A DNA stretch of 64,000 nucleotides from assembly GCA_003013855.2 (NCBI GenBank), contig ML058526.1:5952001-6016000 (forward strand). Reading direction: 5' to 3'. This document shows positions 47,240 to 59,647 of the stretch, piece by piece. A program made the position numbers and the translations under genes. Position 1 is the stretch's first letter; every line of letters begins with the position of its first letter. This stretch comes from Liriodendron chinense. Taxonomy: Eukaryota > Streptophyta > Magnoliopsida > Magnoliales > Magnoliaceae. The notes below the pieces were generated by a model, which saw only the letters and a program-made list of their open reading frames with translations, had not been told where the DNA came from and did not search any database.

Positions 47240-50200
47240 GGATCTACTGTATTACAAAGACTTGTATACACTAATCACATGCAAACTGCTGAAGCTGGCG
47301 AATATGTTCGCTAGCGAGTGAAAAAAACTGAACTGTAAAATGGTGCGGTTCATCATACAGTTGTTGGATAACACTGTGTTCCACCACGTGTCTACAAAAA
47401 CCTCTGTCGCTAGCCTATGACAGAAATTAGAAGGGTTGTATGGAGGAAGACAACCAGAAATAAAATCTTCATGATTAGAAAACTTATAAACCCGAAGTTT
47501 AAAGAGAATGATTTAGTCGCTGAGCACATGAATGAAGTGAGCAGCATCAGTGAACCAACTCTCCACTATAAATATGGTCTTGGACGATGAGTTACAGGCA
47601 TTGTTATTGCTTAGCTCGCTGCCTGATAGCTGTGAGATATTAGTTGTATCTCTGAGCAACTCCGCACCTGAAGGGAAGGTGTCCATGGACCAAGTGATAA
47701 GTTGTTTTCTCAATTAGGAGACAAGAAGAAAATCCTAGGGGTCATCTCATAGGATGCCCTGGAATCAGAAAAATGAGGGAGAGGAAAGCAGAGAAAGGGT
47801 ACTAACCATGATAAATTCAAAGGTAAGTCTAAATCCAGAAAAGAAGTGAAGTGCTGAAATTGTGGCAAGATGAGTCATTACTAGAACGAGTGACGCAAGA
47901 AAAAGAATGAGAGAAAGAAAAATAAAGGGAAGGAGAAAGAAGAGAGAGTATACTACAGTCGCCTCTAATGGCGATATGGTTGTTATACTCTCGGCCGAAC
48001 ATCATAAGTGTCTCACTGCTACGTGTCAAGACTCAGATTGAGTGGTTGACATGGGAGCATCATATCATGCTACCCTACGCAAACAATACTTCACAAGCTA
48101 CAAGTCAGGTGAATATAGTATAATGAAGATTGAAAATTCTGGTATATCTAAGATTGTAGGGATAAGTGATATACATATAAAGACCAATGCAGGGTGCACA
48201 TTGGTGCTGAAAGATGTGAGGCTTGTTCCTGAACTTCGCCTTAATCTAATGTCAGTAGGAAGGTTGGATGATGATGGCTATGGGAGCCACTTTTGTTGAT
48301 GGGCGCTGGAAGCTCATCTAGGGTTCATTAATTATGGCGAGAGGGAAGAAATGTTGCACTATGTACAAGTACAAGCGTTACCATTTGTAACGGTCAACTG
48401 AACACTACATAAGATTCAACTACAGATGTGTGGCACAGGTGGCTAGGCCACATGAGTGAGAAAGAGCTTTAACTATTGGCCAAGAAGCAGCTCCTCCCAG
48501 TTATGACAGGTATACCTCTGAAAACCTGTATAGATTGTTTATCTAAAAAAAAAAAGAAGCATAGAGTATCCTTTTTTAAAATTGCTTCTCATGTTAATAA
48601 GTTAAACATATTAGATTTGGTTTATTTTGATGTATGTGGTCTGATGAGGACTAGAACCTTGGGTGGGGCTTTGTACTTTGTTATATTCATAGTTAATGCA
48701 TTTAGGAGGGTTCGTGCATATGTATTAAAAATTAAAGACTAGGTCTTTGAAGTTTTTAAAAACTTTCATGCCATGGTAGAGAGAAACAGGTAGACCATTG
48801 AAGTGCATTCATACTGACAATGAAGGAAAATACACTAAGGCATTTAATGAATACTGTAAGACCTTGGGTATATGGCATGAATAAACGATACCCAAGACCC
48901 CCCAATACAATGGTGTAGCTGAGAGAATGAACTACACAATTGTAGAAAGAATCAGATGCATGTTTTCCCATGCTAAGCTACCCAAGACGTTTTGGGGAGA
49001 AGCGATACGCACAGTTGTATACTTGATAAAAAAAATATCTCATTCAACTCCATTAAATGGAGAGATTCCTGAGAAGGTATGGATTAGACAGATGTATCGT
49101 ACAGTCATCTAAGGGTGTTTGGATGCCGGGCATCTGTTCATGTTCCCAAAGACGAGAGGTCGAAGCTAGATATGAATATCAGACATTGTGTGTTTCTAAG
49201 GTATGCAGACGAGAAGTTCTGCTACGGAATGTGTGATTTGGTTGAAAAGAAGGCAATCAGAAGTAGAGATGTGATTTTCTTCGAATATCAATGTGTTGAG
49301 GACATTGAAAAAGCAAGAGAAAACATAGCCTAGTTTGGGTGAGCTAGTTGATACAGATTCGATCACTCCTCCCATGATGCTTGATGACGAGGGAGTGTAG
49401 CATTATGTAGGGGACGAAGGTATCCCTCCTGCAGATGAACTTGGGGAGCATCCTCCTCTTAATCCACCTGTTGAGCCAGAGGTGAGAAGGTCATCTAGGG
49501 AGAGACAGTCGTCCAGGAGGTACTCCACCCGGCGGGCCAGAAGACTAAACCGAGGCTTTATCCGATGTGTATAAGAAAGAGTGGTTGAAAGCTATGCAAG
49601 AGGAGATGGAATCCTTGTATAAGAACTATACGTATCAGTTAGTGAAACTGCCTAAGCGCAAGAAAGCTCTGAGCAACAAATGAGTATTCAGAAAGAAGAT
49701 GGAGCAAAAGATATCATATCCAAGGTTTAAGGCCAGACTGGTGGTGAAGATGACATCATTTGAGTGTTGCTTAGTTTGGCTACAAGCATCGACTTAGAGA
49801 TAGAACAAGTAAATGTGAAAACAACGTTTCTCCATGGTGACCTTAAAGAGGAGATATACATGAAGCAGCCAAAGAAGTTCAAAATCAAAGGCAAGGAGCA
49901 TATGGTATGTAAGCTGAAGAAGAGCTTGTATGGGCTGAAGCAAGCTCCGAGACAATGGTACAAAAAGTTCGACTTGTTCATGCTGAAGCATGGGAATAAT
50001 AAAATGGAGTTAGACCACTGTGTGTTCACATGAAAGTTCTTGGAGGGTAACTTTCTTATCTTCTTGTGATATGTTGATGACATATTCATCATAGGAAATA
50101 ACATTAAGAAGATTGTCAGATGAAACAGGAGTTGAAAAAATTCTTTGCGATGAAAGACTTGGTCTCAACTAAATAGATTCTCAGAATGAAAATCTCACGT

Positions 50201-51010
50201 GACAGAAGCGCCATGAAAGCTATGGTTATCACAAGAGTGTATATTGACAATGTTCTAGAAAGATTCAATATGAAGACAATGAGGTTAATCAGTTCTCCAC
50301 TCGATGGTCACTTTATATTGAGTGACAGACAGTGTCCCAAGACCAAAGAAGAGCTAGAAGATATGCAAAAGATACCATACGCTTCAGCATTAGGAAGTTT
50401 GATCTATGTTATGGTGTATATGCGGCCAGATATAATATATGCGGTTGGCGTAGTGAGCCAGTATCTTGCCAATCCTGGTAAAGAACACTAGGCGACAGTG
50501 AAATGAATACTACGATATTTAAGGGGCTCATCAAAGTTGAGCCTATGCTTCGGTAAATGAAAACCTGTGTTGGAAGGCTACATAGATGCAGACATGACAT
50601 ACAACATAGACTCCAGAAAATTTACATTGGGATACATATTTGCATTTGCAGGGAGAGTAATGTTGTGGTAGAGCAAGCTACAGAAGTGTATAGCGTTGTC
50701 TATGACAGAGGCCGAGTATATTGCAGTCACAAAAGCATGCAAAGAGATTCTTTGGATGAAATGGTTCCTACATGAACTTAGCCTGAAGTAGAATAAGCAC
50801 GTGGTCTATTATGATAACCAGAGTACGTTACACTTGAGCAAAAATCCAAACCAACTATTTCAAGTCAAAGTACATAAAAGTTCGGTATCACTGGATCAGA
50901 GATACTTTAGAAAACAAGGTGCTACGGCTTGAGAAGATCCATACTAATGACAATGAGTCAGACATGATGACTAATGCATTGGCTGAGGGCAAGTTTAAGG
51001 CTTGTAGAAG
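47240..51010 (+). pseudogene. Copia gag-pol polyprotein, many stops
   Basis: Polyprotein order: gag (about 47,330-47,900, with a zinc-knuckle relic CGKMSHY in which some Cys codons are mutated or replaced by stop), protease (about 48,030-48,300: VDMGASYHAT, where the usual DSG is DMG, so the catalytic motif is damaged), integrase (about 48,430-49,330: zinc part, then LVYFDVCGLM and YTIVERIRCM), reverse transcriptase (about 49,560-50,500: VNVKTTFLHGDLKEEIYMKQ, KKSLYGLKQAPRQWYKKF, YVDDIFIIGN) and RNase H (about 50,540-51,010: MTEAEYIAVTKACKEILWMK). The integrase-before-RT order is the copia hallmark. Multiple in-frame stops and frameshifts show it is dead. Tork/Tnt1 placement is from motif similarity. 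Confidence 0.85.
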
Positions 51011-51064
51011 CTTGTCGGGCTTGAAGATAATAAAGCCCTCCTCCTGAATCAGAAGGGGGGGATT

Positions 51065-51815
51065 TGATAGAGTGTTCTTCCTTAAGAGTAAGGAGAGATG
51101 TGCTTAATCAGGGGTTGTCGGTCGATCGACCACCCTGGTCAGGCAATCAAAGAAATTCATAATTTAACGGTGAACTCTCTGGATGTTTTTTTTAGTTTCG
51201 GGCAATAGAGCATAAGGTCGTCGGCCGACCAAAGATTGGTCAGGCGATGTCAATTGATCGACCGTTAGTTTTCGCAGTTTAGTGCTTTTTTACACGTTTT
51301 GTTTCTAATTCCAGCCCAAGTGCTATATAAGCACTGCTAATGCGGGATTAGGGTAACTGAGTGAAACCTAATACATTGTAAAAAAAATAGAGTATGGAGA
51401 AAGAGAGAAGAGTCCAGATCGAAGAGAGAGAACAAGATCCGAGTTGTGAAGCCCATCCACATCACCAATTCAAGTTCGTAGCATCTTCAAAGACAGTTTC
51501 TTAGGATTCTTCAATCCTCATTGGTGAGATCTCTCCATAACTTATTCTCCTTGATTGTAATCTGTAATTGGAGGTGAAGATATTGGATCAGAGAGTGTTC
51601 TAAGCTCATGATCGTTGTGCAACTTACTTTATATAGTGGATTTGTTAATTACACGAGGTCCTGTGGTTTTTACCTCTATTCTTAGAGGAGCTTTCATGTA
51701 AAAAAATCTTTTATGTCATGTGTAGCTATTTTTTGTTCATCATTATATATCCTTATCCTATAATTCAGTTGGCTGGGGATTGCTAATCCTAAGATCCATG
51801 CATCCTACCCCAACA
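51065..51815 (+). repeat. 3' LTR of the copia element
   Basis: Starts TGATAGAGTGTTC after the purine tract (51,051-51,064) and ends TACCCCAACA. It carries GGTCGATCGACC, a perfect palindrome. Confidence 0.85.
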
Positions 51816-52212
51816 TGTGAATCACACCACACCAAAATAGTATTGATTGATTGAATGTGCACCATTAAAATCTTCCTAGTGCCCACTATAATTTTTATTT
51901 GCCATCCAATCAATTGATAAGGTCACGCAGACCAAGATGCAAGGGAAAATCCAAATATCAGCCTGATAAAAAAATTATGTGCTCCCCAAAAAAATTTCAA
52001 CAGTAATCATTTGATTCCCACTATTTCCTGTGACGTGGTCCACCTGGGATTTAGTATCTGCCTGATTTTTGGCCTAATGCCCTAAAATGAGCTGTAAAAA
52101 TAGGATGGACGGCGTTGATAAAACACATACATCATGGTGGGGCCCACAGAGCTTTGACATCAGCTAGCTGGCTGGTGTTGGGGTCACTAGCCAAACCGCG
52201 TCCGGTTGTCCG

Positions 52213-53287
52213 TGCTATCTGGTTTGAGGGTACTTTTCGTTATTTTCTACGATATGATGGATACTGAAGACATTTTATATCAAATCAGGGATATTTTAGT
52301 AAATTCCTCCATATCTCCGAGAAGATCTGCATAACCTCCCTCGTCACGTGAGAAAGCGATACTCCTCTCAGGCCTTCCAAGACGCAAGACTCCTATGTTA
52401 GTTTACCACCATTTTCAAACGCGATGAATCATCCTTCTCACAGCTGGCACTGACCCATTTCTAAAGGATCATATCTCTAAAATTACACTGATCAACAAAT
52501 CCGAACCATCGAATTAACAGCTAATAGGATGGTTGAATGCAACTAGCAAGCATTTATCCTATCAGCTTAACTATTTGGTTATGCTCCATCCCAGTCAGGC
52601 CATTTGGACGGTCCGGATTTCAGTAAGACTATGCAATGTACGGTTGAAAAGTCACCAGCATTTTTCAAATGGTGTAAAACTTGCAAGTTACAGTACGGAC
52701 AGCTAATTTCGGGATGAGGAATTTTTAGTGCTATTCGCAGGCGAGCATCTTCTCACTCCCAACCAGCAAATACACTTGTAAAAATGGCACGTGTATGAGA
52801 TCTAGTCCCTTCAAAACAAGGATCGTGCTTTGATTATTTTTTAATTGAAAATTATTTCCTAGAATACTAATTCTATTGACCATATGTATGGTAAAATCTC
52901 CACCGTTGATTGTCTTTTTTTAACTGTCCATTGTTGTACATGTGTGAATTACTTGATGAGTGAATCTTTTCAACTCCTCTCATGATGAAGGGATAGGATC
53001 TCTCACACGTATGTCACGTTATTAAGCGCGTAGCGCTTGTGTCTGGCTTATGCAGATGTGCGGTGGAAAATAACGTAACGTATTTAGCGGTCGGCATGAG
53101 GAAGGGGAAAGGAAAAAAAGGGTCGTTTTGGTAACCTGCGGGACCACAGAATTGTTTGTTTTCCCCAAGTTCCATCAGACACGTACAGCCTCTGTGATGT
53201 GATCAGTACCGTTGATATGGTGATCCCCACCTTCAATTGTCTTTATAATGAAAGTTTCGTCGATTTTGTGACCCTGAACGTCTGGTA
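52213..53287. other. Intergenic, nothing recognised
   Basis: Short TE-like words (GATGAATC, ATCCGAACC) but no structure or gene that I can support. Confidence 0.4.
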
Positions 53288-53296
53288 ACTGGAATA

Positions 53297-53744
53297 CGGA
53301 CGCTGATTGGCTAGTGATGGTTTTCTGTGGGATCCACCATGATGCATGTGTTTCATCCATGCCGTCCATCAATTTTTACAGATAATTTCATGGTGTTACC
53401 CAAAAAATGAGGTAGATCCAATCTCAAATGTGCCACATTACAGGAAACAGTGTTGATTGAACGCCCACCATTAAAAGCTTCTAGGGTTTGAATGAAGCAG
53501 ATATTTGTTTCTTGACCAAATCAATAGGTTGGATGTCAAATAAATATTACAGTGTGCCCTGGGAGATTTTTAATGGTGGATCAATACACTGTTTTCCTGT
53601 GGTGTGGTCCACATGAGATTTACATTTGCCTCAATTTTTTTTATCAATCCCTGAAGTGATCTGAGAAAATGGATGGACGGCGTGGATAAAACACGTACAT
53701 CATGGTGGGGCCCACAGAGCAACCACCACTAGCCAAACCGTGTT
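53297..53744. mobile_element. Mutator-type foldback MITE, copy C
   Basis: 448 bp. The left end CGGACGCTGATTGGCTAGTG and the inverted right end AACACGGTTTGGCTAGTGG match. The perfect 9-bp duplication is ACTGGAATA (53,288-53,296 and 53,745-53,753). Inner arms carry CACCATGATGCATGTG and its counterpart. Confidence 0.9.
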
Positions 53745-54039
53745 ACTGGAATATATGGTTTAAAGCAAAATTGGCAAAACTAGTCATAAAGACCAAAAGT
53801 TGTTGATTGTATGGTCAGGATTGCCTGATCGAGTGAGTTTTCCATTTGTGTCCATGGTGGGCCCCACCTGATGAATGGTAGATTACAGGAAAGATTCTTA
53901 CACGTAGCGCCAATTCAAGTGGTGGAGGCTGCTACTGAAGTCATTCATACGATACAAGACACGGAATCCCAGTCCGTCCGGGAGTGGGTCCCATGCAGCA
54001 ATCTTTTCCTCCAGCTAATCACGGCTCGGACATAAACAC

Positions 54040-54135
54040 ATACGTCACGGTGGGGCCCACATAACTAGGTGACGTCAACACACCAGGGAGGTCGGTGGTG
54101 TGTGTCACACCGCCCAATCTGCTTCCTGATCCTAG
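54040..54135. mobile_element. MITE right-end fragment
   Basis: CACGGTGGGGCCCACATA followed by GGTGACGTCAACACACCA matches the right end of the copy at 56,637-57,168. The remainder of the element is missing. Confidence 0.5.
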
Positions 54136-54205
54136 GGTCCATGGCTGAATAATCACGAAGTGTGGGCCCACCCACCAGCAGCTAGAGACCACCAACTTTT
54201 CCAGA

Positions 54206-54680
54206 GGAGCGGATTAGATGCGGCCCTTGCCGTGGGGCCCACCTTGATTATGTATTCTATATCCACACCGTCCATCTGATTTTTCAGATCATTTTAGGGC
54301 ATGAGCCCAAAAGTGAAGCAGATCCAATTCTCTGGTGGACCATACCATTGGAAATAGTGGTGATTGAACATTAATGGCCCACAAAAGTTTTGGATCAAGC
54401 TGATATTTTTTTTTTCCTTTCATCCAGATTTATGTGACCTTATCAACAGTTTGGATGGAAAATAAACATTCCAGAAACATTACGATAGGCTCTACGAAGT
54501 TTTAATGGTAGTGTGTTCATCACCACTGTTTCCAATAGAATGGTCCACCTGAGATGTTGATCTTATTCGTTTTCGTTCTAATGACCATAAAATGATCTTG
54601 AAAACGGATGGACGGTGTGGATATAGGAATAAATACATCAAGGTGGACCCTATGCTAGGGGCTGCACCGTCTTGAGTTAG
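54206..54680. mobile_element. Foldback MITE copy D
   Basis: Opposed arms: GTGGGGCCCACCTTGATTAT with ATATCCACACCGTCCATC at the left, and GGATGGACGGTGTGGATAT with ATCAAGGTGGACCC at the right. No clean 9-bp duplication was found. Confidence 0.6.
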
Positions 54681-54690
54681 GCCGGGATTC

Positions 54691-55217
54691 GGATTCGTCA
54701 GCGACCCCTCCAATGCGTAGTCGGTACTTGTGGGCCCCACCATGATGTATGTTCTTTATATCCACTCGGTCCATCTGTTTTTTCAGCTCAATTTAGGGCA
54801 TAAGTACCAAAAATGAAGCAAATCCAAACCTCAAGTGGACCACACCACAAGGAAACAGTGGTGATTGAAAGGCCAGAAACTTCCTAGGGCCCACTGTAAT
54901 TTCTATTTACCATCCAACTTGTTGAGTAGGTCACACAGACCTGAATGAAGGGAAAACACAAATATCAACTTGATACAAAACTTTTGTGGCCCACAAGAAG
55001 TTTTTAACGGATGGGCATTCAATCACCGCTGTTTCCTGTAGTATGGTCCACCTGAGGTATTTGTCTGCTTCATTTTTCTTAGTTCCAGTCCTAAAATGAG
55101 CTGGAAAATGGATAGACAGCGTGGATAAAACATATAGATCATGGTGGGGCCCACAGACACTTTCCTGCACCGACCAGCACCTACGATTCGGTACTGGGAA
55201 GGGTCACTGCCGAATCC
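54691..55217. mobile_element. Foldback MITE copy E
   Basis: Starts GGATTCGTCAGCGACCC; the inverted right end is GGATTCGGCAGTGACCC. Inner arms are GTGGGCCCCACCATGATGTA and GATCATGGTGGGGCCCAC. No clear duplication. Confidence 0.7.
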
Positions 55218-55254
55218 GAACCTCTTTTCAGGTACGTTCAGACTACGAGCAGCA

Positions 55255-55891
55255 TCTTGGTGGGCCCCAAACTTCCTAGGTGAAGGCGAGCTTTTCAGGA
55301 GACCGTGCAACAAAAGGTTCCATGGGGGTGGGGCCCTCAAAAAGATTTCAACGGTGGACGTTTAATCCCCACTGTTTTCCTGTGGTGTGGTCTACCTGAG
55401 ATTTGGATGTGTCTCATTTTTGGGCTCGTGCCTTAAAATAAGACCAAAAAATGGATGGACGGCGTGGATAAAACACATACATCATGGTGGGGCCACAGAG
55501 ATTTGAAACCACCCCTTATGCTAGTCCCAGTGGGACTAGCTGATCCGCGCCCCTTGGGGGGCCCCACACTTCCTAGGTGAAGGCGAGTTTTTTTCAGGAG
55601 ACCGTGCAACAAAAGGTTCCATGGGGTGGGGCCCACCATGATGTGTATCTTTGACATCCACACTGTTCATCAAGGTAGCCCAAAAATCAAGTCTACTCAG
55701 CACAGGGACAGCGGCAATGGACACGGCCATTACTTAAACCTTCCTGAGGCCCACCTTGATCTTTACATACCATCCAAACCGTTCATTAGGTGTGTCCCAC
55801 CAGGATGAAGGGAAAGAACGGCCAAATGCTACCCTGATCCAAAACTCCGGTGGGCTTCAAATAGGTATCAGTAGTAGGTGTCCTGATCACG
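55255..55891. mobile_element. MITE fragments with a 63-bp direct duplication
   Basis: ACTTCCTAGGTGAAGGCGAG and the following TTTTCAGGAGACCGTGCAAC occur at 55,271-55,333 and again at 55,568-55,628. Between them lies the right half of a MITE (to about 55,510) and the palindrome CTAGTCCCAGTGGGACTAG (55,521-55,539). A further MITE-like part follows 55,628. Confidence 0.55.
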
Positions 55892-56409
55892 GGAGTGGAT
55901 TAGGTGTGGCCCGGCCTCACCCAATATGGTCCGTCCCTGACCGTGGGGCCCACCTTGATTTATGTATAGTATATCCACGCCGTCCATTCATTTTTCCAGC
56001 TCATTGTAGTGTCAGAGCGCGAAAATGAATGAGACCCAAATCTCAGGTGGACCACACCACATGAAACAGTGGGGATTGCCCATTAAAAACTTATTGCGGG
56101 CCACAAATATTTTGGATAGTTGATTTTTATTTTTTATCTTTTATTTTAGTTATTTTATTTTATTTATTTATTATTTTTTTTATTTTGTCGTCGAGGTCCG
56201 TGTGATCCTCCTAAAATTACGTTGGGCTCAGGAAGATTTTAATAGTGAGCGTTCAATTACCTTTTTTCCTATGGTGTGATCCACCTAAAATTTGGATCTG
56301 CTTCGTTTTTAGGTTCGTTCACTAAAATGAGCTTTAAAAACGGATGGACGGAGTGGATATACAATTCATACATCAAGGTGGGCCCATGCTACCACAATTA
56401 ATCCGCTCC
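55892..56409. mobile_element. Foldback MITE copy H
   Basis: Starts GGAGTGGATTAGGTGTGG; the inverted right end is GGAGCGGATTAATTGTGG. Inner arms are GTGGGGCCCACCTTGATTTA and ACATCAAGGTGGGCCC. About 518 bp; no matching duplication seen. Confidence 0.7.
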
Positions 56410-56636
56410 TCCGATGAGTACTTTTCCGTGTGTTACGGCCCTCTTTGTCTTTGAGTTCTAGATCGGCAGTATTTTTGGTATCACGTCCCATTTATGAGCT
56501 GGCACAAGTGGACTTACTGTATATCCCGCACGCGTCATAGTGGGCCCCACGAGTTTTTTGTTTTTTTTTTTTAAACCGTGCTTCCAGAAATTCGAACGCG
56601 GATTAGCTGCACCCCGGATCCAGCTAGGAGAGTGCG

Positions 56637-57168
56637 GGAAACGGATTACGTGGTGTGCCACAGACTGACGTCACCGAGTTCTTTGGGTCCACCATGATTT
56701 ATTTGTTATATCCACACCGTCCATCTATTTTATGAGATCATCTTAGGGCAAGATCTCAAAACCAAGGTATATCCAAAGCTCAAGTGGACCATACCACATA
56801 AAGCAGTGGGGACTAAACACCTAGCATTGAAAATTTCTTGGAGGCCACATAAGTTTTAGATCAAGATGATCTTTTTGTCTCTCTCTCTCTTCCTTCATCC
56901 ATATCTTTATTACCTTATGAAAGTAAAGGTCATGGTTAGCCCTAGGAAGGTTTCAACAGTGAAAGTCATTACCTCCACTGATTTTTATGATGTGGTCTAC
57001 CTAAACTTTGGATCTGTCTTATTTTTGGGTCCATGCTCTAAACGTATTTCTCAAAATGTATGGACGGTGTGGATATAACACATACAACATGGTGTGACCA
57101 TAGAACTTGGTGACGTCAACACACCAACAAGGTCGGTGGTGTGGTGGCACGCCACGCAATCCGCATCC
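56637..57168. mobile_element. Foldback MITE copy I (GACGTCAC subtype)
   Basis: Left GGAAACGGATTACGTGGTG; inverted right GGATGCGGATTGCGTGGCG. Both arms carry GACGTCACC(A/G)AGTTCT, a subtype mark. Flanks agree at only 5 of 9, so the duplication is unsure. Confidence 0.65.
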
Positions 57169-57170
57169 TT

Positions 57171-57589
57171 GGGTACGACCCTGAGCGTGGGGCCCAATCG
57201 ATGTATGCGTTGCATATCCACACCGTCCATCCGTTTTCCCAGCTTATTTTAGGGCATGATCCAAAATACGAAGCAGATACAAAAATCTTAGGTGAATCAC
57301 ACAGTAGGGGTTGTATTCTCACCATTGAAAGCTTCTTGGGAGCACCAAAGTTTTAGATCAAGCTGATATTTGTATTTTGCCCTTCGTCCTGGTCTGTGTG
57401 AATAGGTTGGATGGCAAATATCCATTACGGTGGACCTTAGGAAGTTTTTAACGGTGGGCATTCAATGAGCACTATTTCCACTGGTGTGGTTCACCTTCTT
57501 TCATTTTTTAGAACATTTCCTAAAATGGACGGACGGCGTGCATACATAACACATGCATTGAGGTGGGCCCCACTGTCAGGGTCGAATCC
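57171..57589. mobile_element. Foldback MITE copy J
   Basis: Starts GGGTACGACCCTGAGCGTGG; the inverted right end is GGATTCGACCCTGACAGTGG. The interior has the usual TCCACACCGTCCATCCGT and GGACGGACGGCGTG words. It abuts copy I with a 2-bp gap. Confidence 0.65.
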
Positions 57590-57984
57590 ACCTGGCTGGA
57601 TCCGAGGTCGCAGGCAAGCCGTGTCCCTGAAATTCCCGCCCGCTGGAGGTGGGCCCCAGTGTCATGAGTGCTGGATTTCATGATATTTTCTTCTGTACAC
57701 GAAAGAGAAAGCTGTCTTCAGCGCGGATCAGCCTGGCAGTTGAGGCAGTGGATCCAGGCCGTCCATCTAGCTGGTCTGGCCCATGGTTGAGAATCACAGA
57801 AAAGAAAGGCTATCCAGCCACACGAATGGTGGCCTCCTGAAAATGGATTGCCATCAGCATTCAAAAGGGATTAAAAAAAAAAAAAACTAACGGTTCTGAT
57901 CCTTCCTTGGATGTTATTTTACCAATAAGATGGATAATCTGCACCTGCCACGTGTCAAGGGAGACACGGATTCTACCCCAATAC

Positions 57985-58090
57985 GACGTCGGCGCTCGTC
58001 GGTGCTGGAAAAGCTCTGTGGGCCCACCATGACGTATAGGTTTTATCCACGCCGTCCATCTATTTTGCCAGCTCATTTTAGGGCTGATTA
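57985..58090. mobile_element. Truncated MITE half
   Basis: Left arm only: GCTCTGTGGGCCCACCATGA then TTATCCACGCCGTCCATCTA, cut off after CATTTTAGGG at about 58,083. Confidence 0.55.
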
Positions 58091-59039
58091 AGTGGAATAC
58101 ACGTCACTAGTGTAGGCTACACGGTTTTGGTCTTCTGGCCTAAAAATCAGGTGGGCCATGAGGGGCAAAAGAAATGGATGGCTCAAAAAAAGTGTTTGAT
58201 ACCCTAAGATCAGGCTGATCTACTGATCAGACGGTCCACAGTTTGCAAAAGAATTGTACGGCCGTGAAGAACTTTCCCGAAGTTTTCCAGCCCGTCCACC
58301 TGTTTCCAATATTGAGGCCCACCCACTGAGTGGACCGTATTTATTTATGGGAAAGCATCTACAATGTCAGGCCAACCTGATGGATGGATTGGATCTCAGA
58401 CCCCACGTGCCATGCTGGCACATGTGTGGCCTGTACATGATCAGGTGATGATAGCCGAGTTTTTTAATAAGGATTTTTACCAAATAACGCCTGGAGGATT
58501 ATTAAATTAATGGAGGTGCTTTTTTAGGATGAATTTTTATAAAAATGCCCCTCATTGAATTGTTTTTGTTTAGTAGTAGTGAAGGTTGGGACTCGTGGGG
58601 CCCACATGATATATGTATAACATCCAATCCGTCCAACTTATGCACCCCACCATGTTGATATAACACAACAAAACATCAGGTTGATAAGATCATCAGATGA
58701 GCTACACTTGAATTGAAATATTTTGAATGGTGTATATATATTTTTTTATGAAATAGGCTTATCTTATGACTAGATCAGCTATAGTTTTTGTTCATTTACT
58801 AATATTAGTATGCATCTGTTGGATGGATTGGATGTGAGATACATACCACATGGCCTACAATTGTTGATTCTCCACTTTCTTATAAATTAAAAAAATAATA
58901 ATAAATAATAAGGGCATTCTTGTAATTTAAACTCTGTAAAAGTAGTAGTTGATCATATTGGTTCAAGAGACATTAATGTTTATTAACAAAGTAGGCCCAA
59001 CGTCTACATTAATTCGTTAATTGAACGACCTTTTTAAAA
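58091..59039. other. Intergenic, nothing recognised
   Basis: GTGGGCC words persist, but no foldback or gene can be supported. From 58,900 the sequence becomes AT-rich toward the large inverted repeat. Confidence 0.4.
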
Positions 59040-59647
59040 CAATTTTTTTTTCCTTAGATTTCTTACCACTTTTGAAAAAAGCTACAAGGGAAAATGCCTC
59101 TCCGAGTTCTCATTCTTCTTCTTTATCATCTTTCTCCTTTTTTATTGTTTTAGAAAGAAAAAGATAAATAAATCATAAAAAATTACCTTGAATATTTTGT
59201 TCTTCAAAAAAAATAAAAAGAGAATGAAAATCAAAATAACATATAAATAAAAAAAACTTACCTTTTTCTTTCGCACTTCTTCTCGTTCTTTTTCCTTTTT
59301 TTCAAAAAAAAAAGAAGATAAAAAGACATAAAATTAACAGATAAATAGAAGAAAAAAAATATTCTTAAATAAAAAAAAGAGAATGAAAAAAATATTAAAT
59401 TAATAAAATAACTAATCTTTTTGTCATATTCTTCTTTTTCTTCTTCCTCATTTTTTTGAAAAAAATGACAAATAAATTAAAAAAGTAACTAAGAACCAGG
59501 AAAAAAATTCTAACCTTCTTAAATAAAAAAAGAGAAAATAAAATGAGAATAAGAATAAATTAAAAAAAAACAACCTACATTTTTCTTTTCATTTTTTTTC
59601 CTATTTCTATTGTTTTAAAAAGGACAAGTAAAAAAAATTAATAGTGC

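Larger units (their letters stand above)
46375..51815 (+). mobile_element. Ty1/copia retrotransposon (Tork/Tnt1-like), decayed, 5.4 kb
   Basis: LTRs 46,375-47,113 (739 bp) and 51,065-51,815 (751 bp) both begin TGATAG and end CCAACA. The flanks TGTGG and TGTGA are a 5-bp duplication with one change. The primer site TGGTATTAAAGAG starts at 47,118 and resembles the complement of initiator tRNA-Met. The purine tract AGAAGGGGGGGA precedes the right LTR. The interior is gag-pol in copia order with many stops. LTR divergence indicates an old insertion. Confidence 0.9.
46225..52203. mobile_element. Mutator-type foldback MITE, copy B, split by a copia element
   Basis: The left part is 46,225-46,374 and the right part 51,816-52,203. 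Joined, it is about 533 bp, like copy A. The ends GGGCACGGTTTGGCTAGTG and, inverted, GGACGCGGTTTGGCTAGTG agree. The 9-bp flanks GGTTGTTTG and GGTTGTCCG match at 7 of 9. Copy B abuts the duplication of copy A. Confidence 0.85.
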
